Assembly: GCA_020633325.1 (NCBI GenBank)
Contig: JACKDX010000001.1
Location: forward strand, 1,674,001-1,738,000
DNA: 64,000 nt
Reading direction: 5' to 3'
Source: Myxococcales bacterium
Lineage (GTDB): Bacteria; Myxococcota_A; Polyangia; Polyangiales; GCA-016699535
Under the pieces are notes generated by a model. It did no database searches. It was given only the letters and a program-made list of their open reading frames with translations, and was not told the origin of the DNA. Shown here piece by piece: positions 1 through 8,143 of this stretch. The translations under genes and the position numbers were made by a program. Within the stretch, counting starts at the first letter, position 1. Each line of letters begins with the position of its first letter.

Positions 1-508
1 TGACCACGCAAACGCCAGCACTTTCGCCATGCGTGATAAACTGCTTGCTGCCGTTGATGAGCCATCCACTTTCGGTGCGAACGGCGCGTGTTCGCATGCT
101 GCCGGCAGCGTCCGAGCCCGATCCCGGCTCGGTCAGCGCCCAGGCGCCTAACCATTCACCACTCGCAAGCTTTGGCAGATAGCGCTCGCATTGCGCATCG
201 GTCCCAAAACTCGCAATGTGAGAGGAGCCCAGTCCGTTATGGGCAGCGACACTTAGCGCGAGGGACCCGTCCTCCCGGGCTATCTCTTCCACCACCAACG
301 CATACGCGAGGATGCCAAGGCCTGCCCCGCCGTACGCTTCGGGAATGCGAATGCCCCAAAACCCGAGCTCGCCTACGCGCGTGATCATGCTCGCCGGCAT
401 GCGCTCCGCCTTATCCCACTCGACCGCTAAAGGACGCACCTCGCGCTGCGCAAACTCTCTCGCGGTCACTTGCACGGAACGATGAAGCGCGTCGAGCTGA
501 AAGTTCAC
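1..508 (-). CDS. Acyl-CoA dehydrogenase, N-terminal part (runs off window)
   Basis: This is the first ~169 residues of an FAD-dependent acyl-CoA dehydrogenase, which introduces the alpha,beta double bond in acyl-CoA during beta-oxidation or branched amino-acid breakdown. The translation carries the family signature around residues 125-140 (WALTEPGSGSDA), followed by NGSKQFITHG, the usual FAD/substrate region. The rest lies beyond base 1. The only possible start is GTG at 506-508, because an in-frame TGA lies seven codons upstream; no clear Shine-Dalgarno is visible. It is followed on the left by the missing remainder and preceded, 42 bases to the right, by a B12-binding protein on the same strand, so the two may share a transcript. 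The substrate chain length cannot be told. Confidence 0.93.
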   Translation of the reverse strand, partial: MNFQLDALHRSVQVTAREFAQREVRPLAVEWDKAERMPASMITRVGELGFWGIRIPEAYGGAGLGILAYALVVEEIAREDGSLALSVAAHNGLGSSHIASFGTDAQCERYLPKLASGEWLGAWALTEPGSGSDAAGSMRTRAVRTESGWLINGSKQFITHGESAGVCVV

Positions 509-550
509 CGCCGGAGTATAGCCTCAACAACGAAAAATTTCAGAAATCCG

Positions 551-958
551 CTAAGCCGCTTTCGGCGTGATATGGCTGTGAATCCACGCGATGATCTCCG
601 CTAATGGGGTGCCCGGAGTGAATATTGCATGCACCCCTTGTTGCCTCAGCATCTCGATGTCGTCGTCGGGAACGATGCCTCCACCGAAAACGATAATATC
701 CTCGGCATCACGTTGCTTGAGGGCCGCCATCACGGCAGGAAACAGGGTGCGATGGGCGCCCGACATGATTGAGAGCCCCACCGCGTCCACATCTTCCTGC
801 ACCGCCGCCCGGGCGATCATATCTGGTGTTTGGTGCAAGCCCGTGTAAATCACCTCGAAGCCGGCATCCCGGAGCGCACGTGCCACCACTTTTGCCCCGC
901 GATCATGTCCGTCGAGCCCTGGCTTGGCCACCAATATGCGCACCCGTCGGCTGTCCAT
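551..958 (-). CDS. Cobalamin (B12)-binding domain protein, methylmalonyl-CoA mutase small-subunit type
   Basis: About 135 residues forming a single B12-binding Rossmann-like domain. Near the N-terminus it has the base-off cobalamin motif DxHxxG (GLDGHDRGAKVV), then SIMSGAH and the GGGIVPDDD loop that hold the nucleotide tail. This matches the stand-alone C-terminal domain of methylmalonyl-CoA mutase and related acyl-CoA mutases, which work with a separate catalytic subunit to isomerise methylmalonyl- and succinyl-CoA. The start chosen is the ATG just before DSRRVRILVAKPG, since the family begins there; the frame is open for 33 more codons upstream. Its setting between an acyl-CoA dehydrogenase and an acyl-CoA carboxylase beta subunit fits propionyl-CoA metabolism. 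The catalytic subunit is not in the window. Confidence 0.88.
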   Translation of the reverse strand: MDSRRVRILVAKPGLDGHDRGAKVVARALRDAGFEVIYTGLHQTPDMIARAAVQEDVDAVGLSIMSGAHRTLFPAVMAALKQRDAEDIIVFGGGIVPDDDIEMLRQQGVHAIFTPGTPLAEIIAWIHSHITPKAA

Positions 959-1163
959 TCCTTGATAATACGACGGAACCGGCGTTTGCTTCAAATATCC
1001 CCAAAAACACGCAAAACCTCCAGGTAGGATTTTAGCTGAATTGCATTGGGTCAGCATTCCCCATCATCCCTCGCCCTTAGGGTGTTGAAATGATGGGCGG
1101 TTTTAAGGGAGCTGCAGTCGGCACCGTTCTTGCATCAACTTACATCCCTTACGGAGAAGAAAT

Positions 1164-1758
1164 ATGGATATCAATTATAAAGGCGCCTGGGTTGCGTGCA
1201 TGCTGGGAATCAATCTCGCGGCATGTGGTGCAATAAACGACCAAGGCTATGATTCAGAAGATAATGCCGTAACAACGCTCGATGAGCCGATCGGCCATCT
1301 CGCAGCTAATGGTTTAAGAATCGTAAACGATGTGCAGGAAGTGTTCGCAATTAACGCTACGCTTTAGTGGTTTATTCCTCTCCGTCGGCCATGCAGGGCG
1401 GACGACTGCGAGGTAAAAACCTATTCGTTCTATTCGCACGGGGTCTTGTTCTTTGAGAGATCTGTGTTTGACGCCGTGGAACCGGAAAACTGTGCCATTG
1501 AAAATCCAGCGACTTGTGGCTCCGATCTCTGTATTAATCTCGATACTGATACGCAACATTGTGGAGGATGTTTCTTGTCTTGTAGCTCGGGTGAGCTCTG
1601 TAGCTAGGGGGCTTGCGTGGCCACCGCACCGTGTAAATTCAAGAAACTATTTGGGGATGAAGGCGTGGTACGACTCAGGCACAACATTGAACCACTGCTT
1701 ATGTGACGATGGCACGTGGGTATCGCAGACTGGTCAGTACTGTAAGAACTGGAACTAG
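1164..1758 (+). pseudogene. Decayed Cys-rich lipoprotein gene (two in-frame TAG stops and a frameshift)
   Basis: A good Shine-Dalgarno (GGAGAAG) precedes an ATG at 1164 and a lipoprotein signal ending in a lipobox, LAAC. The frame hits TAG at 1365-1367, but the same frame continues as protein-like sequence to a second TAG at 1605-1607. In that stretch it encodes a Cys-rich module (ATCGSDLC, then QHCGGCFLSCSSGELCS) typical of myxobacterial surface proteins. After the second stop the text reads GACVATAPC, which continues the module. A third piece, in another frame, follows from about 1655 (DSGTTLNHCLCDDGTWVSQT) to TAG at 1756-1758. Both stops are one C-to-T change from CAG (Gln). I read this as one lipoprotein gene broken by two nonsense changes and a frameshift; only a 67-residue lipopeptide would now be made. 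Sequencing error is the alternative. Confidence 0.7.
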
Positions 1759-1863
1759 CTGGATTCTTTCGATTGCATCCTGCCGCATTATTGCAGGCGG
1801 CCGTGTCGGAGTGTTCCGCGCCGTTCCTTCCCGCTAGTGATCGACGTTCGGTATGACTGACCG

Positions 1864-3393
1864 TCACATGGGCATGATGCTGTGTTTCTTCTTTGGGTTT
1901 AAGGCGTCTTGCCGTGCATAAAGGCGAAAACGTCGTGCCAGTTCTTCACGGAGGCCCTCTATAGCGACGATATCATCTACGACCAATTCTGAGGCCAAGA
2001 TGCCCAAGTCGACGTTTTCGCGATAGCGGGTCTGCTCCGCATCGATAAAAGCGTTGCGTTCAGCCGCGTCACCCATCCCTTGGATTTTGTTATGATACAC
2101 AGCGTTGACGGCCGCACGCGCGCCCATCACCGCGATGCAAGCCGTGCTGAGGGCCAGGCAGGCATCGGGTTCGAAAGCCGGGCCAGCCATGGCATAAAGC
2201 CCCGCTCCATAAGCCTTTCTGACAATCACACTGATACTTGGGACGCTGGCTTCACTGACGGCAGACACCATTTTGGCGCCCGCCCGTATGATGCCCTGTC
2301 GCTCGACCTTGGTGCCGATCATGAAACCAGGTACATCGGCTAGGTAAAGCAGGGGAATGTTGAACGCATCGCACAATCCAATAAATCTCGCTGCTTTGTT
2401 GGCGCTGTCGACGAACAACACGCCTCCCAAGTGCTGGGGTTGATTGGCGACGATGCCCACGGGTTGTCCCTCGATCCGGCCGAAACCTGTAAGTATTTCT
2501 TTGGCGTAGAGAGCTTTGACCTCAAGCCAGCTACCCTGATCCACCAGCCCCTCGATGAGTCGCGTCATGTCGAACGGTTTGTTCTCGTCGATGGGGACGA
2601 GATCGATAAGGGTCGAAGGAGACCTTGAAGGAGGCCTGGAATCTTTCGCCGGCGGGGATTTCCCGCAATGGTCCGGAAAATAATCGAGATACGTCTTGGC
2701 AGTCGTAATGGCGTCTCGTTCGTTATCCAACAAAAAGTCCCCGCAGCCAGAGACGGAGCAATGCATCTTCGCGCCGCCCATTTCCTCCAAGGTGGTTTTC
2801 TCCCCGATCACCATTTCCGCCATGCGAGGTGATCCCAGATACATGGATGCGCTTCCCTTCACCATGACGACGATGTCGCAAAACGCTGGGATGTACGCGC
2901 CTCCTGCCGCACTCGGCCCAAACAGCACACATACCTGGGGCACAACACCGCTTAACATGACCTGGTTATAAAATATGCGACCCGCGCCGCGCCGCCCGGG
3001 AAACATTTCCACTTGATCCGTGATGCGGGCGCCCGCAGAGTCCACAAGATACAAGACCGGACATCTCAGTTTAAGGACGCTTTCCTGAAGCCGAAGAATC
3101 TTCTCTACCGTGAGGCGCCCCCACGACCCCGCTTTCACTGTAGAGTCATTTGCCACGAGCGCGACTGTGCGGCCATCTATCGTGCCGAACCCGGTGATGA
3201 CCCCGTCTGCCGGCAGATCTGCCTCCCGGTGGTTTGCAAACGCTCCGTCTTCGATGAAGCTCTCAGGATCGACCAGCAGCGCAATGCGGTCTCGCGCGAA
3301 CAACTTACCGCGAGCCGCGTTCTGTGCATGATACTTGGCGTGTCCACCTTCGTGGATGCGATGCAGTTCTTTTTGAAATTTGTCAGTAGTCAT
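1864..3393 (-). CDS. Acyl-CoA carboxylase, carboxyltransferase beta subunit (propionyl-CoA carboxylase type)
   Basis: A 509-residue biotin-dependent carboxyltransferase that moves the carboxyl group from carboxybiotin to an acyl-CoA, most often propionyl-CoA to give methylmalonyl-CoA. Both crotonase-like halves are present. The first has the oxyanion loop GPSAAGGAYIPAF; the second has LADVPGFMIGTKVE and KAYGAGLYAMAGPA. Length is normal for the PccB/MccB family. A short low-complexity stretch rich in Pro, Ser and Arg links the halves around residues 245-260. It starts six bases after the SWIM protein gene stops, so it may be the last gene of that operon, and it sits near a B12-binding mutase subunit. 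Methylcrotonyl- or geranyl-CoA specificity cannot be excluded, and no biotin-carrying alpha subunit is in the window. Confidence 0.92.
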   Translation of the reverse strand: MTTDKFQKELHRIHEGGHAKYHAQNAARGKLFARDRIALLVDPESFIEDGAFANHREADLPADGVITGFGTIDGRTVALVANDSTVKAGSWGRLTVEKILRLQESVLKLRCPVLYLVDSAGARITDQVEMFPGRRGAGRIFYNQVMLSGVVPQVCVLFGPSAAGGAYIPAFCDIVVMVKGSASMYLGSPRMAEMVIGEKTTLEEMGGAKMHCSVSGCGDFLLDNERDAITTAKTYLDYFPDHCGKSPPAKDSRPPSRSPSTLIDLVPIDENKPFDMTRLIEGLVDQGSWLEVKALYAKEILTGFGRIEGQPVGIVANQPQHLGGVLFVDSANKAARFIGLCDAFNIPLLYLADVPGFMIGTKVERQGIIRAGAKMVSAVSEASVPSISVIVRKAYGAGLYAMAGPAFEPDACLALSTACIAVMGARAAVNAVYHNKIQGMGDAAERNAFIDAEQTRYRENVDLGILASELVVDDIVAIEGLREELARRFRLYARQDALNPKKKHSIMPM

Positions 3394-3399
3394 AATAGG

Positions 3400-4686
3400 T
3401 TACGATATTCGATGATGTCGTATTTCATGGCCCTCTAAAACCGCGATACTTCTGACGCGAAGCATCAAACAATGCTCGGCATCCACTAAGCGCCCGGCCA
3501 TCCACTGCACGTCTCCCCGTTTGACGATACTAGAAATCCACTCGAGCTCGGCCGGATTCTCGGCGCCGGCCAGCGGCAGCGGTATGTCCTCCTCATCAAG
3601 AGGGATTGGCACTCCCTCGTGTTCGAAACGCGCAGGACGGACCAGTACGAAGGGCTCCGCCAGCGCCGGAAATGTCTTGATAGCCTCGCGGTAGGTCTGC
3701 GCCAACGGGCGAAACCGACGTATTGCGCTCAATTTTACCTTTGCCCAGTCGGCGGCGCTGATGCGTCCGGAGACAACGTATTGAAACAGACGAATCCGTT
3801 TTGGGATTCCTGCTTCGATGTGGGCCAGTCCGACGTGGATCAGTCGAGGACAGGGTCCTGCAGACACACGCATGTCACCTCCTTGCCGATCTTCACAGTA
3901 CACCTCGCCCGTATCAACGTTGATGAGATATCGGCGCTCGATGGCTGCGCGATGCGCGCCAGGCAACCACTCCCTTGCGACTTCCACAAGGATGTGGTCT
4001 TGAATGCGATCGGCCTGCCAGGGCTCTCCGTACGACTGTCGCTGATTCCCAAACCATGCGGCTAACTGCCGGCGCATGGGATCAGCCGGATCGCGGAGGG
4101 CCTCGAGAGACAAACACCCGCCGTAGAGCATCCGCGCCAACCGATGCAGATCCTCCCGCGCCAAACCGCTTTTCGTTCGTCCCAGCCAACGCTCGAAACC
4201 CAAGGGCAGAGGCTTGGGAGCCGAATCAATCAGCAGCTTAAGCGCGTCCTCCACCGACGGCGAGCCGCGCGCGCCAGCTCCTGCGCGCACGACTGCCGTG
4301 ACCAAGTCTTCCAGACGCTCAGCCAACATGGCCTTATCGCCCAACAACGGCCCGCGTGCGCTCTCAACTACCCTTAGACTGCCTGTGACCGATAGACGTT
4401 GGGGCGGCGGTTCGCTTATTCTTGTTGCCGCCGGAGCGTCGGTTAGCGAATCAGGTTCGGTTGAGCCCAAGAGCTTCTGTAGCACCCAGGCAATGTGTGC
4501 GCAGTTTTGTCTTCCACACGTGCAGGTAAACGTAACTTCATGCCCTTTGCCACGCAGCAAAACCGTCTCCGCTTGCTCGTCGGCCCGCAGATGCACGGTC
4601 AGCGACTCAAGCGCAATCGCTTTCGATCCCGGAGAAACAGCTGGCTCGAAAACACGACGCGCTAGCTCCTTGGTGTCTCGACTCAT
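3400..4686 (-). CDS. SWIM zinc-finger domain protein
   Basis: A 428-residue protein of unknown role with an N-terminal SWIM zinc finger. The ligands fit CxCx4CxH exactly: C55, C57, C62 and H64 within TCTCGRQNCAHIAW. SWIM fingers occur in proteins that bind DNA or other proteins, including bacterial SWI2/SNF2 ATPases and their partners, but no ATPase motor is present here. The remaining ~350 residues match no family I recognise; they are soluble, mixed alpha/beta in character and rich in charged residues. The ATG overlaps the stop of the upstream HEAT/TPR gene by four bases (ATGA), so translation is probably coupled. With the uracil-DNA glycosylase two genes upstream this suggests, as inference only, a DNA-related complex. 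Confidence 0.8.
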   Translation of the reverse strand: MSRDTKELARRVFEPAVSPGSKAIALESLTVHLRADEQAETVLLRGKGHEVTFTCTCGRQNCAHIAWVLQKLLGSTEPDSLTDAPAATRISEPPPQRLSVTGSLRVVESARGPLLGDKAMLAERLEDLVTAVVRAGAGARGSPSVEDALKLLIDSAPKPLPLGFERWLGRTKSGLAREDLHRLARMLYGGCLSLEALRDPADPMRRQLAAWFGNQRQSYGEPWQADRIQDHILVEVAREWLPGAHRAAIERRYLINVDTGEVYCEDRQGGDMRVSAGPCPRLIHVGLAHIEAGIPKRIRLFQYVVSGRISAADWAKVKLSAIRRFRPLAQTYREAIKTFPALAEPFVLVRPARFEHEGVPIPLDEEDIPLPLAGAENPAELEWISSIVKRGDVQWMAGRLVDAEHCLMLRVRSIAVLEGHEIRHHRIS

Positions 4687-6446
4687 CGGTTGGCCCTTAA
4701 ACGGAAAGCCTCGCGCCTTCGGCGCAACTCAAACAACACCGAAGCCGGCACGTAACGAAGATCGAGAGAAAGCACCTCCTCAAGTAACGTGCGGGCAACG
4801 TCCGGCCGTCCGTCTTGTTCTACTTGTTCGGAGCGCCGCAAGAAGCACAGCGCGAGCGTCCGCGTCACCAAAGGGTTATGTTCAACATGCGCCCGGTCGG
4901 CATCGATGGCCCTGCGAAAGGCGGTCAAAGCTTGTGCTGTTCTGTCTCGCCTCGCGTGAATCATACCAAGCGACAACAAAGGGTTGACCCATCCTGGACG
5001 ACGCGCGGCGGCCGATTCAAACCGCGCGACTGCTCGCCTCGAAAATCCCAGCAGCATCCAAAAAAGCCCCACCCACCAATCCCAGTGGCTCCGAAAGCGC
5101 ACTGAAGCGGGGTCGCGTTTTGCGGACAGTTGTGCGCGGGAAACAACCTCCATTGCATGCACGGCGGTGACATGCTCTGGCACGTCTTCACCGCGCAATT
5201 CCATGCGCGCCCGCACGGCATCAAGTGCGTCCTCGGCCTCGGCACGAAGAGCAGATATGGGCGTATGCTGCACGATGCCCCGAAGAGGGATCAGCGCGCG
5301 GACGTCGCCGATGCGCCCCAGCGCTCGAATGGCTCGCACGATCACTTCGGGATCTTTGTGATCCAAAAGAAGGGCAATCGCTTCGCTATCTAAGGCATTG
5401 CCCAAAGACTCGAGGGACTCAAGCGCGAGCTGCACAAGTTCGCTCTCCTGGCTTCCCAAAAACGATCGCACGTAGTCTACGCCGCGCGCGTCGCCCACAT
5501 GGCCGAGCGCACCTGCAAACACAATTTTTTCCTTTTCGATAAGGCTTCGATCATAGGCGCCCGCAAGCGCGGGATGGACGCGTGGATCCTCGGTTCGGCC
5601 CAGTGCGCGGGCAGCTTCCATGGCGACGGCTGCTGTGCCGTTCTCGAGCACTGCACGCAGAGATGGCACAAGCCGCGGGTCCGCAGCATACTGTAACGAT
5701 TGGAGGAGCGCCGTTCGCGGTTCTGCGCTCGACATGCCATCGGAACATTCTAAAATGGCAGCAAGATAGACCACGCTCTCATCATGAAGATCCCGCGTGC
5801 GCAAGAGCAACTGTGCGCGCTTTTCGGCGGGCATCAATGTCAGAGGCTCCACCATGAGGGTTCCTTCCCAAAAGTGTGCGATGTTGCCTTCGAACTCCTC
5901 TGCAAGTCGGCGCCAAAGGGAGCTGTCAGCCCGCGCTTTGCGGCCCACCGCACCCGGAAGTTGTCGCTGAAGCGCGCCGACTTCGTAGGCGATTTCCACA
6001 TCGCGGTTGGCACCCAATACCCCACTGGCAGCCCGGATGGTCTCAGAGGAACCGTCCTTGAGGAGCGTTCCGATCCTCCGCGCAGCTGCGCGCCTAAGTC
6101 TGAAGTGGCCAGCCCGCAATACTGCGGTAAGAGCGCGCATGTCGTCGAGTTTGAAAATGTTTATTCGGTCTTTGCCAGGAGATACGTCCAGGCGTCCCAA
6201 AAACGACCGGTCATCTGACGTGGCCAATAATCGTTTAGGGCGTTCTTGCGGTCGCGGGTCGCAACGACGGTTGGCTGCCAGATCTATCCCGTCGATTTCA
6301 GAAAGCGCCACTCTGCGCACAAGAGCCTGAGCGAGGTCATGGTCCCCTGCATCGAGTGGTAGTCCGAGCAGCGTCTTGGCTTCAGCGGGACTGCCAGCCC
6401 CCACACCTTGTCGAAAGGCAGCTTTGAGAGCCTCAAGATCAGTCAC
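4683..6446 (-). CDS. HEAT-repeat and TPR scaffold protein
   Basis: About 587 residues. The middle (roughly 80-410) consists of HEAT-type helical hairpins with recurring signatures such as ALGRTEDPRVHPAL, ALGHVGDARGVDYV and ALGRIGDVRALIPL. The C-terminal part has a hydrophobic Trp-rich segment (SHWDWWVGLFWMLLGFSR), perhaps membrane-associated, followed by TPR-like units (NPLLSLGMIHARRDRTAQAL). It is probably a protein-binding scaffold, with no catalytic motif visible. The start chosen is GTG at 6444-6446, which overlaps the stop of the uracil-DNA glycosylase gene (GTGA) and is preceded by a G-rich Shine-Dalgarno. An ATG fourteen codons upstream is possible but gives a longer overlap. Its own stop overlaps the SWIM gene start, making a coupled three-gene set. 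Confidence 0.82.
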   Translation of the reverse strand: MTDLEALKAAFRQGVGAGSPAEAKTLLGLPLDAGDHDLAQALVRRVALSEIDGIDLAANRRCDPRPQERPKRLLATSDDRSFLGRLDVSPGKDRINIFKLDDMRALTAVLRAGHFRLRRAAARRIGTLLKDGSSETIRAASGVLGANRDVEIAYEVGALQRQLPGAVGRKARADSSLWRRLAEEFEGNIAHFWEGTLMVEPLTLMPAEKRAQLLLRTRDLHDESVVYLAAILECSDGMSSAEPRTALLQSLQYAADPRLVPSLRAVLENGTAAVAMEAARALGRTEDPRVHPALAGAYDRSLIEKEKIVFAGALGHVGDARGVDYVRSFLGSQESELVQLALESLESLGNALDSEAIALLLDHKDPEVIVRAIRALGRIGDVRALIPLRGIVQHTPISALRAEAEDALDAVRARMELRGEDVPEHVTAVHAMEVVSRAQLSAKRDPASVRFRSHWDWWVGLFWMLLGFSRRAVARFESAAARRPGWVNPLLSLGMIHARRDRTAQALTAFRRAIDADRAHVEHNPLVTRTLALCFLRRSEQVEQDGRPDVARTLLEEVLSLDLRYVPASVLFELRRRREAFRLRANR

Positions 6447-7159
6447 TGGCCCCCCAACTTGCGCATCACTTGCTGCAGATCTGCCCAAACCGTTTTCTTT
6501 TGGTCAGGGCTCCTGAGCAAAAACGCCGGATGATAGGTCGACATCACGTCAATGCCCCGCCACTCGGACCACGCACCCCGCCACCGTCTCGTTTCGGATG
6601 TGTCGGGGCACAAAGCCTGCGCCGCGCACTTGCCCAGCGCGACGATGACCCGAGGCTGAACCATACCAAGCTGCGCCTCCAAGAACCCTGAACATGCCGC
6701 GACTTCGTCCGAAAGAGGCGTGCGATTCTCGGGCGGTCTACATTTGACCACGTTGCAGATATAGACGTCCTCGGGGCGATACCGCATCGCTTGAATCATC
6801 CGATCGAGAAGCTGACCCGCCGCGCCGACAAAGGGCACACCTTGTTGATCCTCATGATAGCCAGGCCCCTCCCCCACGAACACAAGCGCGGCGTTGGGGT
6901 TCCCCCGGGCAAAAACTGTCCTTGTGCGAGAAGCGCTGAGCGCACAGCGCTGACAGTTCGAGATTTCGTCTGCCAGCAACCTCAAAGCTCTTTCCCGGTC
7001 GAGTGGCGCGGCATTAGCCGTCGGTGAAATTGCGGGCAGTTCGGCGACGGGAATAAAAACCGGAGTGTTTGGCCGATGCAGGGATGCCTCCCTCTGCCAG
7101 TGGGCTGTACAGCCCTCAATGAGATATTTCAGCCGCGGTTGGATCGGGGATTCGGGCAT
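6443..7159 (-). CDS. Uracil-DNA glycosylase, family 4 (iron-sulfur)
   Basis: A 238-residue family-4 uracil-DNA glycosylase, which removes uracil arising from cytosine deamination or misincorporated dUTP. The four cysteines that bind the 4Fe-4S cluster are at C69, C72, C140 and C156. Motif 1 is GEGPG (96-100) with the following GVPFVGAAGQLLDRM, the NVVKCRPPENR block is present, and motif 2 is HPAFLLR (210-216). The first ~60 residues form an extension before the core. It is the first gene of an operon with a HEAT/TPR protein and a SWIM protein, linked by 4-base overlaps. The 204 bases upstream separate it from the divergent phosphatase gene. The enzyme assignment is firm; why it is coupled to these partners is not known. 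Confidence 0.95.
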   Translation of the reverse strand: MPESPIQPRLKYLIEGCTAHWQREASLHRPNTPVFIPVAELPAISPTANAAPLDRERALRLLADEISNCQRCALSASRTRTVFARGNPNAALVFVGEGPGYHEDQQGVPFVGAAGQLLDRMIQAMRYRPEDVYICNVVKCRPPENRTPLSDEVAACSGFLEAQLGMVQPRVIVALGKCAAQALCPDTSETRRWRGAWSEWRGIDVMSTYHPAFLLRSPDQKKTVWADLQQVMRKLGGQ

Positions 7160-7253
7160 GGGCTCTTACCGAGGCTTAGCGAAAAAACGTCCGTCTGGGA
7201 ATTCTTGCCATCAGGTAAATCGCGGGGCCGCCTGCATAAGCTGTCTCAATCCT

Positions 7254-7282
7254 TTGACTTTATCCCCATGCGCCTTTACCTT
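7254..7282 (+). promoter_or_regulatory. Candidate sigma-70-type promoter for the PP2C gene
   Basis: TTGACT at 7254-7259, then a 17-base spacer, then TACCTT at 7277-7282. The -35 is good and the -10 is weak. It lies about 80 bases upstream of the phosphatase start and is the best match in the divergent gap 7160-7363. Read by eye only. Confidence 0.35.
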
Positions 7283-7363
7283 CTCTCTGTATAGGGTCAT
7301 TATTGCAGGTGGAATTCTCGTGGGTTTCGGCATGGCTTTAGATGAGCGGGAGGCTCGGTCCGA

Positions 7364-8143
7364 TTGAAATCGCATGCGCGAGTAATGGTTTGCGGCGACA
7401 CCGACGTAGGGGTCAAGCGTAACCACAACGAAGACAACTTTGCCATCATGGAGGACGACAATCTCTTCATTGTCGCCGACGGGATGGGCGGACATGCCTG
7501 CGGCGAGGTTGCGAGCCAGCTAGCCATAGACACGCTGCGCGATTTTTTTCGATCGACGAGCGCAGACCCGGAGGCGACATGGCCCTATAAAATGGATAGC
7601 ACCCGCGGATATGAAGAGAACCGTCTCGTTACGGGGATCAAGCTGGCCAATCTGCGGATTTACGAGTCACAACAGCGGGACACCAAACTGCGCGGGATGG
7701 GCACCACGGTTGCGGCGGTTTCGATGGTAGACAGCGGTGTGTACATCGGCCACGTCGGAGATTCGCGAGTCTATCGCTTGCGCGATGGCAAGCTCGTGCA
7801 ACTGACCGAAGACCACTCCCTGTTGAACGACTACATCAAGATGCGACGACTGTCCGAGGAAGAGATCAAAAATTTCCCGCACAAGAATGTTATCGTACGC
7901 GCATTGGGGATGAAAGAAAGCGTGCGTGTCGATGCGATCTACGACAAGCCCCGGCCAGGGGACCTTTACCTTTTGTGCACCGATGGCCTTTGTGGGCCCG
8001 TCACGGACGAAGAGATTGAGGACCTCGCCCTTACCCACAGCGATCTAAAAAAACTTGTCCATGCGCTCATTCAGCGCGCCAATGAGCGGGGCGGCCCGGA
8101 CAATGTCACCGTGGTGGCGACACGTTGGATAGGCGCAGGATAG
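7364..8143 (+). CDS. PP2C-family serine/threonine protein phosphatase
   Basis: A 259-residue metal-dependent (Mg/Mn) protein phosphatase of the bacterial PrpC/Stp type, which reverses Ser/Thr phosphorylation by Hanks-type kinases. All family motifs are present: RNHNED (19-24), VADGMGGH (37-44), GMGTTVAA, HVGDSRVYRLRDG, LLCTDGLCG and GGPDNVTVV (243-251), which together supply the metal-binding aspartates. No transmembrane or extra domain is present, so it is a soluble stand-alone enzyme. The start is TTG at 7364, supported by GGGAGG nine bases upstream; an ATG seven codons in lacks such a site. No partner kinase is in the window, although an FHA protein (a phosphothreonine-reading domain) lies nearby. 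Its last 38 bases overlap the convergent nucleotidyltransferase gene. Confidence 0.95.
   Translation: MKSHARVMVCGDTDVGVKRNHNEDNFAIMEDDNLFIVADGMGGHACGEVASQLAIDTLRDFFRSTSADPEATWPYKMDSTRGYEENRLVTGIKLANLRIYESQQRDTKLRGMGTTVAAVSMVDSGVYIGHVGDSRVYRLRDGKLVQLTEDHSLLNDYIKMRRLSEEEIKNFPHKNVIVRALGMKESVRVDAIYDKPRPGDLYLLCTDGLCGPVTDEEIEDLALTHSDLKKLVHALIQRANERGGPDNVTVVATRWIGAG

Noticed and set aside
1060..1097. Inverted repeat CCCATCAT...ATGATGGG upstream of the lipoprotein pseudogene.
   Set aside because: Arms are eight bases with a 22-base loop and there is no clear partner gene or T-run; it could be chance.
4214..4987. A 257-codon plus-strand frame across the SWIM and HEAT/TPR genes.
   Set aside because: The product is Ser/Arg/Ala-rich without any motif and lies entirely antisense to two genes with recognisable domains.
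7211..7333. A short minus-strand frame ending with LYREKVKAHGDKVKGLRQLM in the gap between the glycosylase and phosphatase genes.
   Set aside because: No ribosome site or promoter is seen, and it covers the likely plus-strand promoter of the phosphatase gene.
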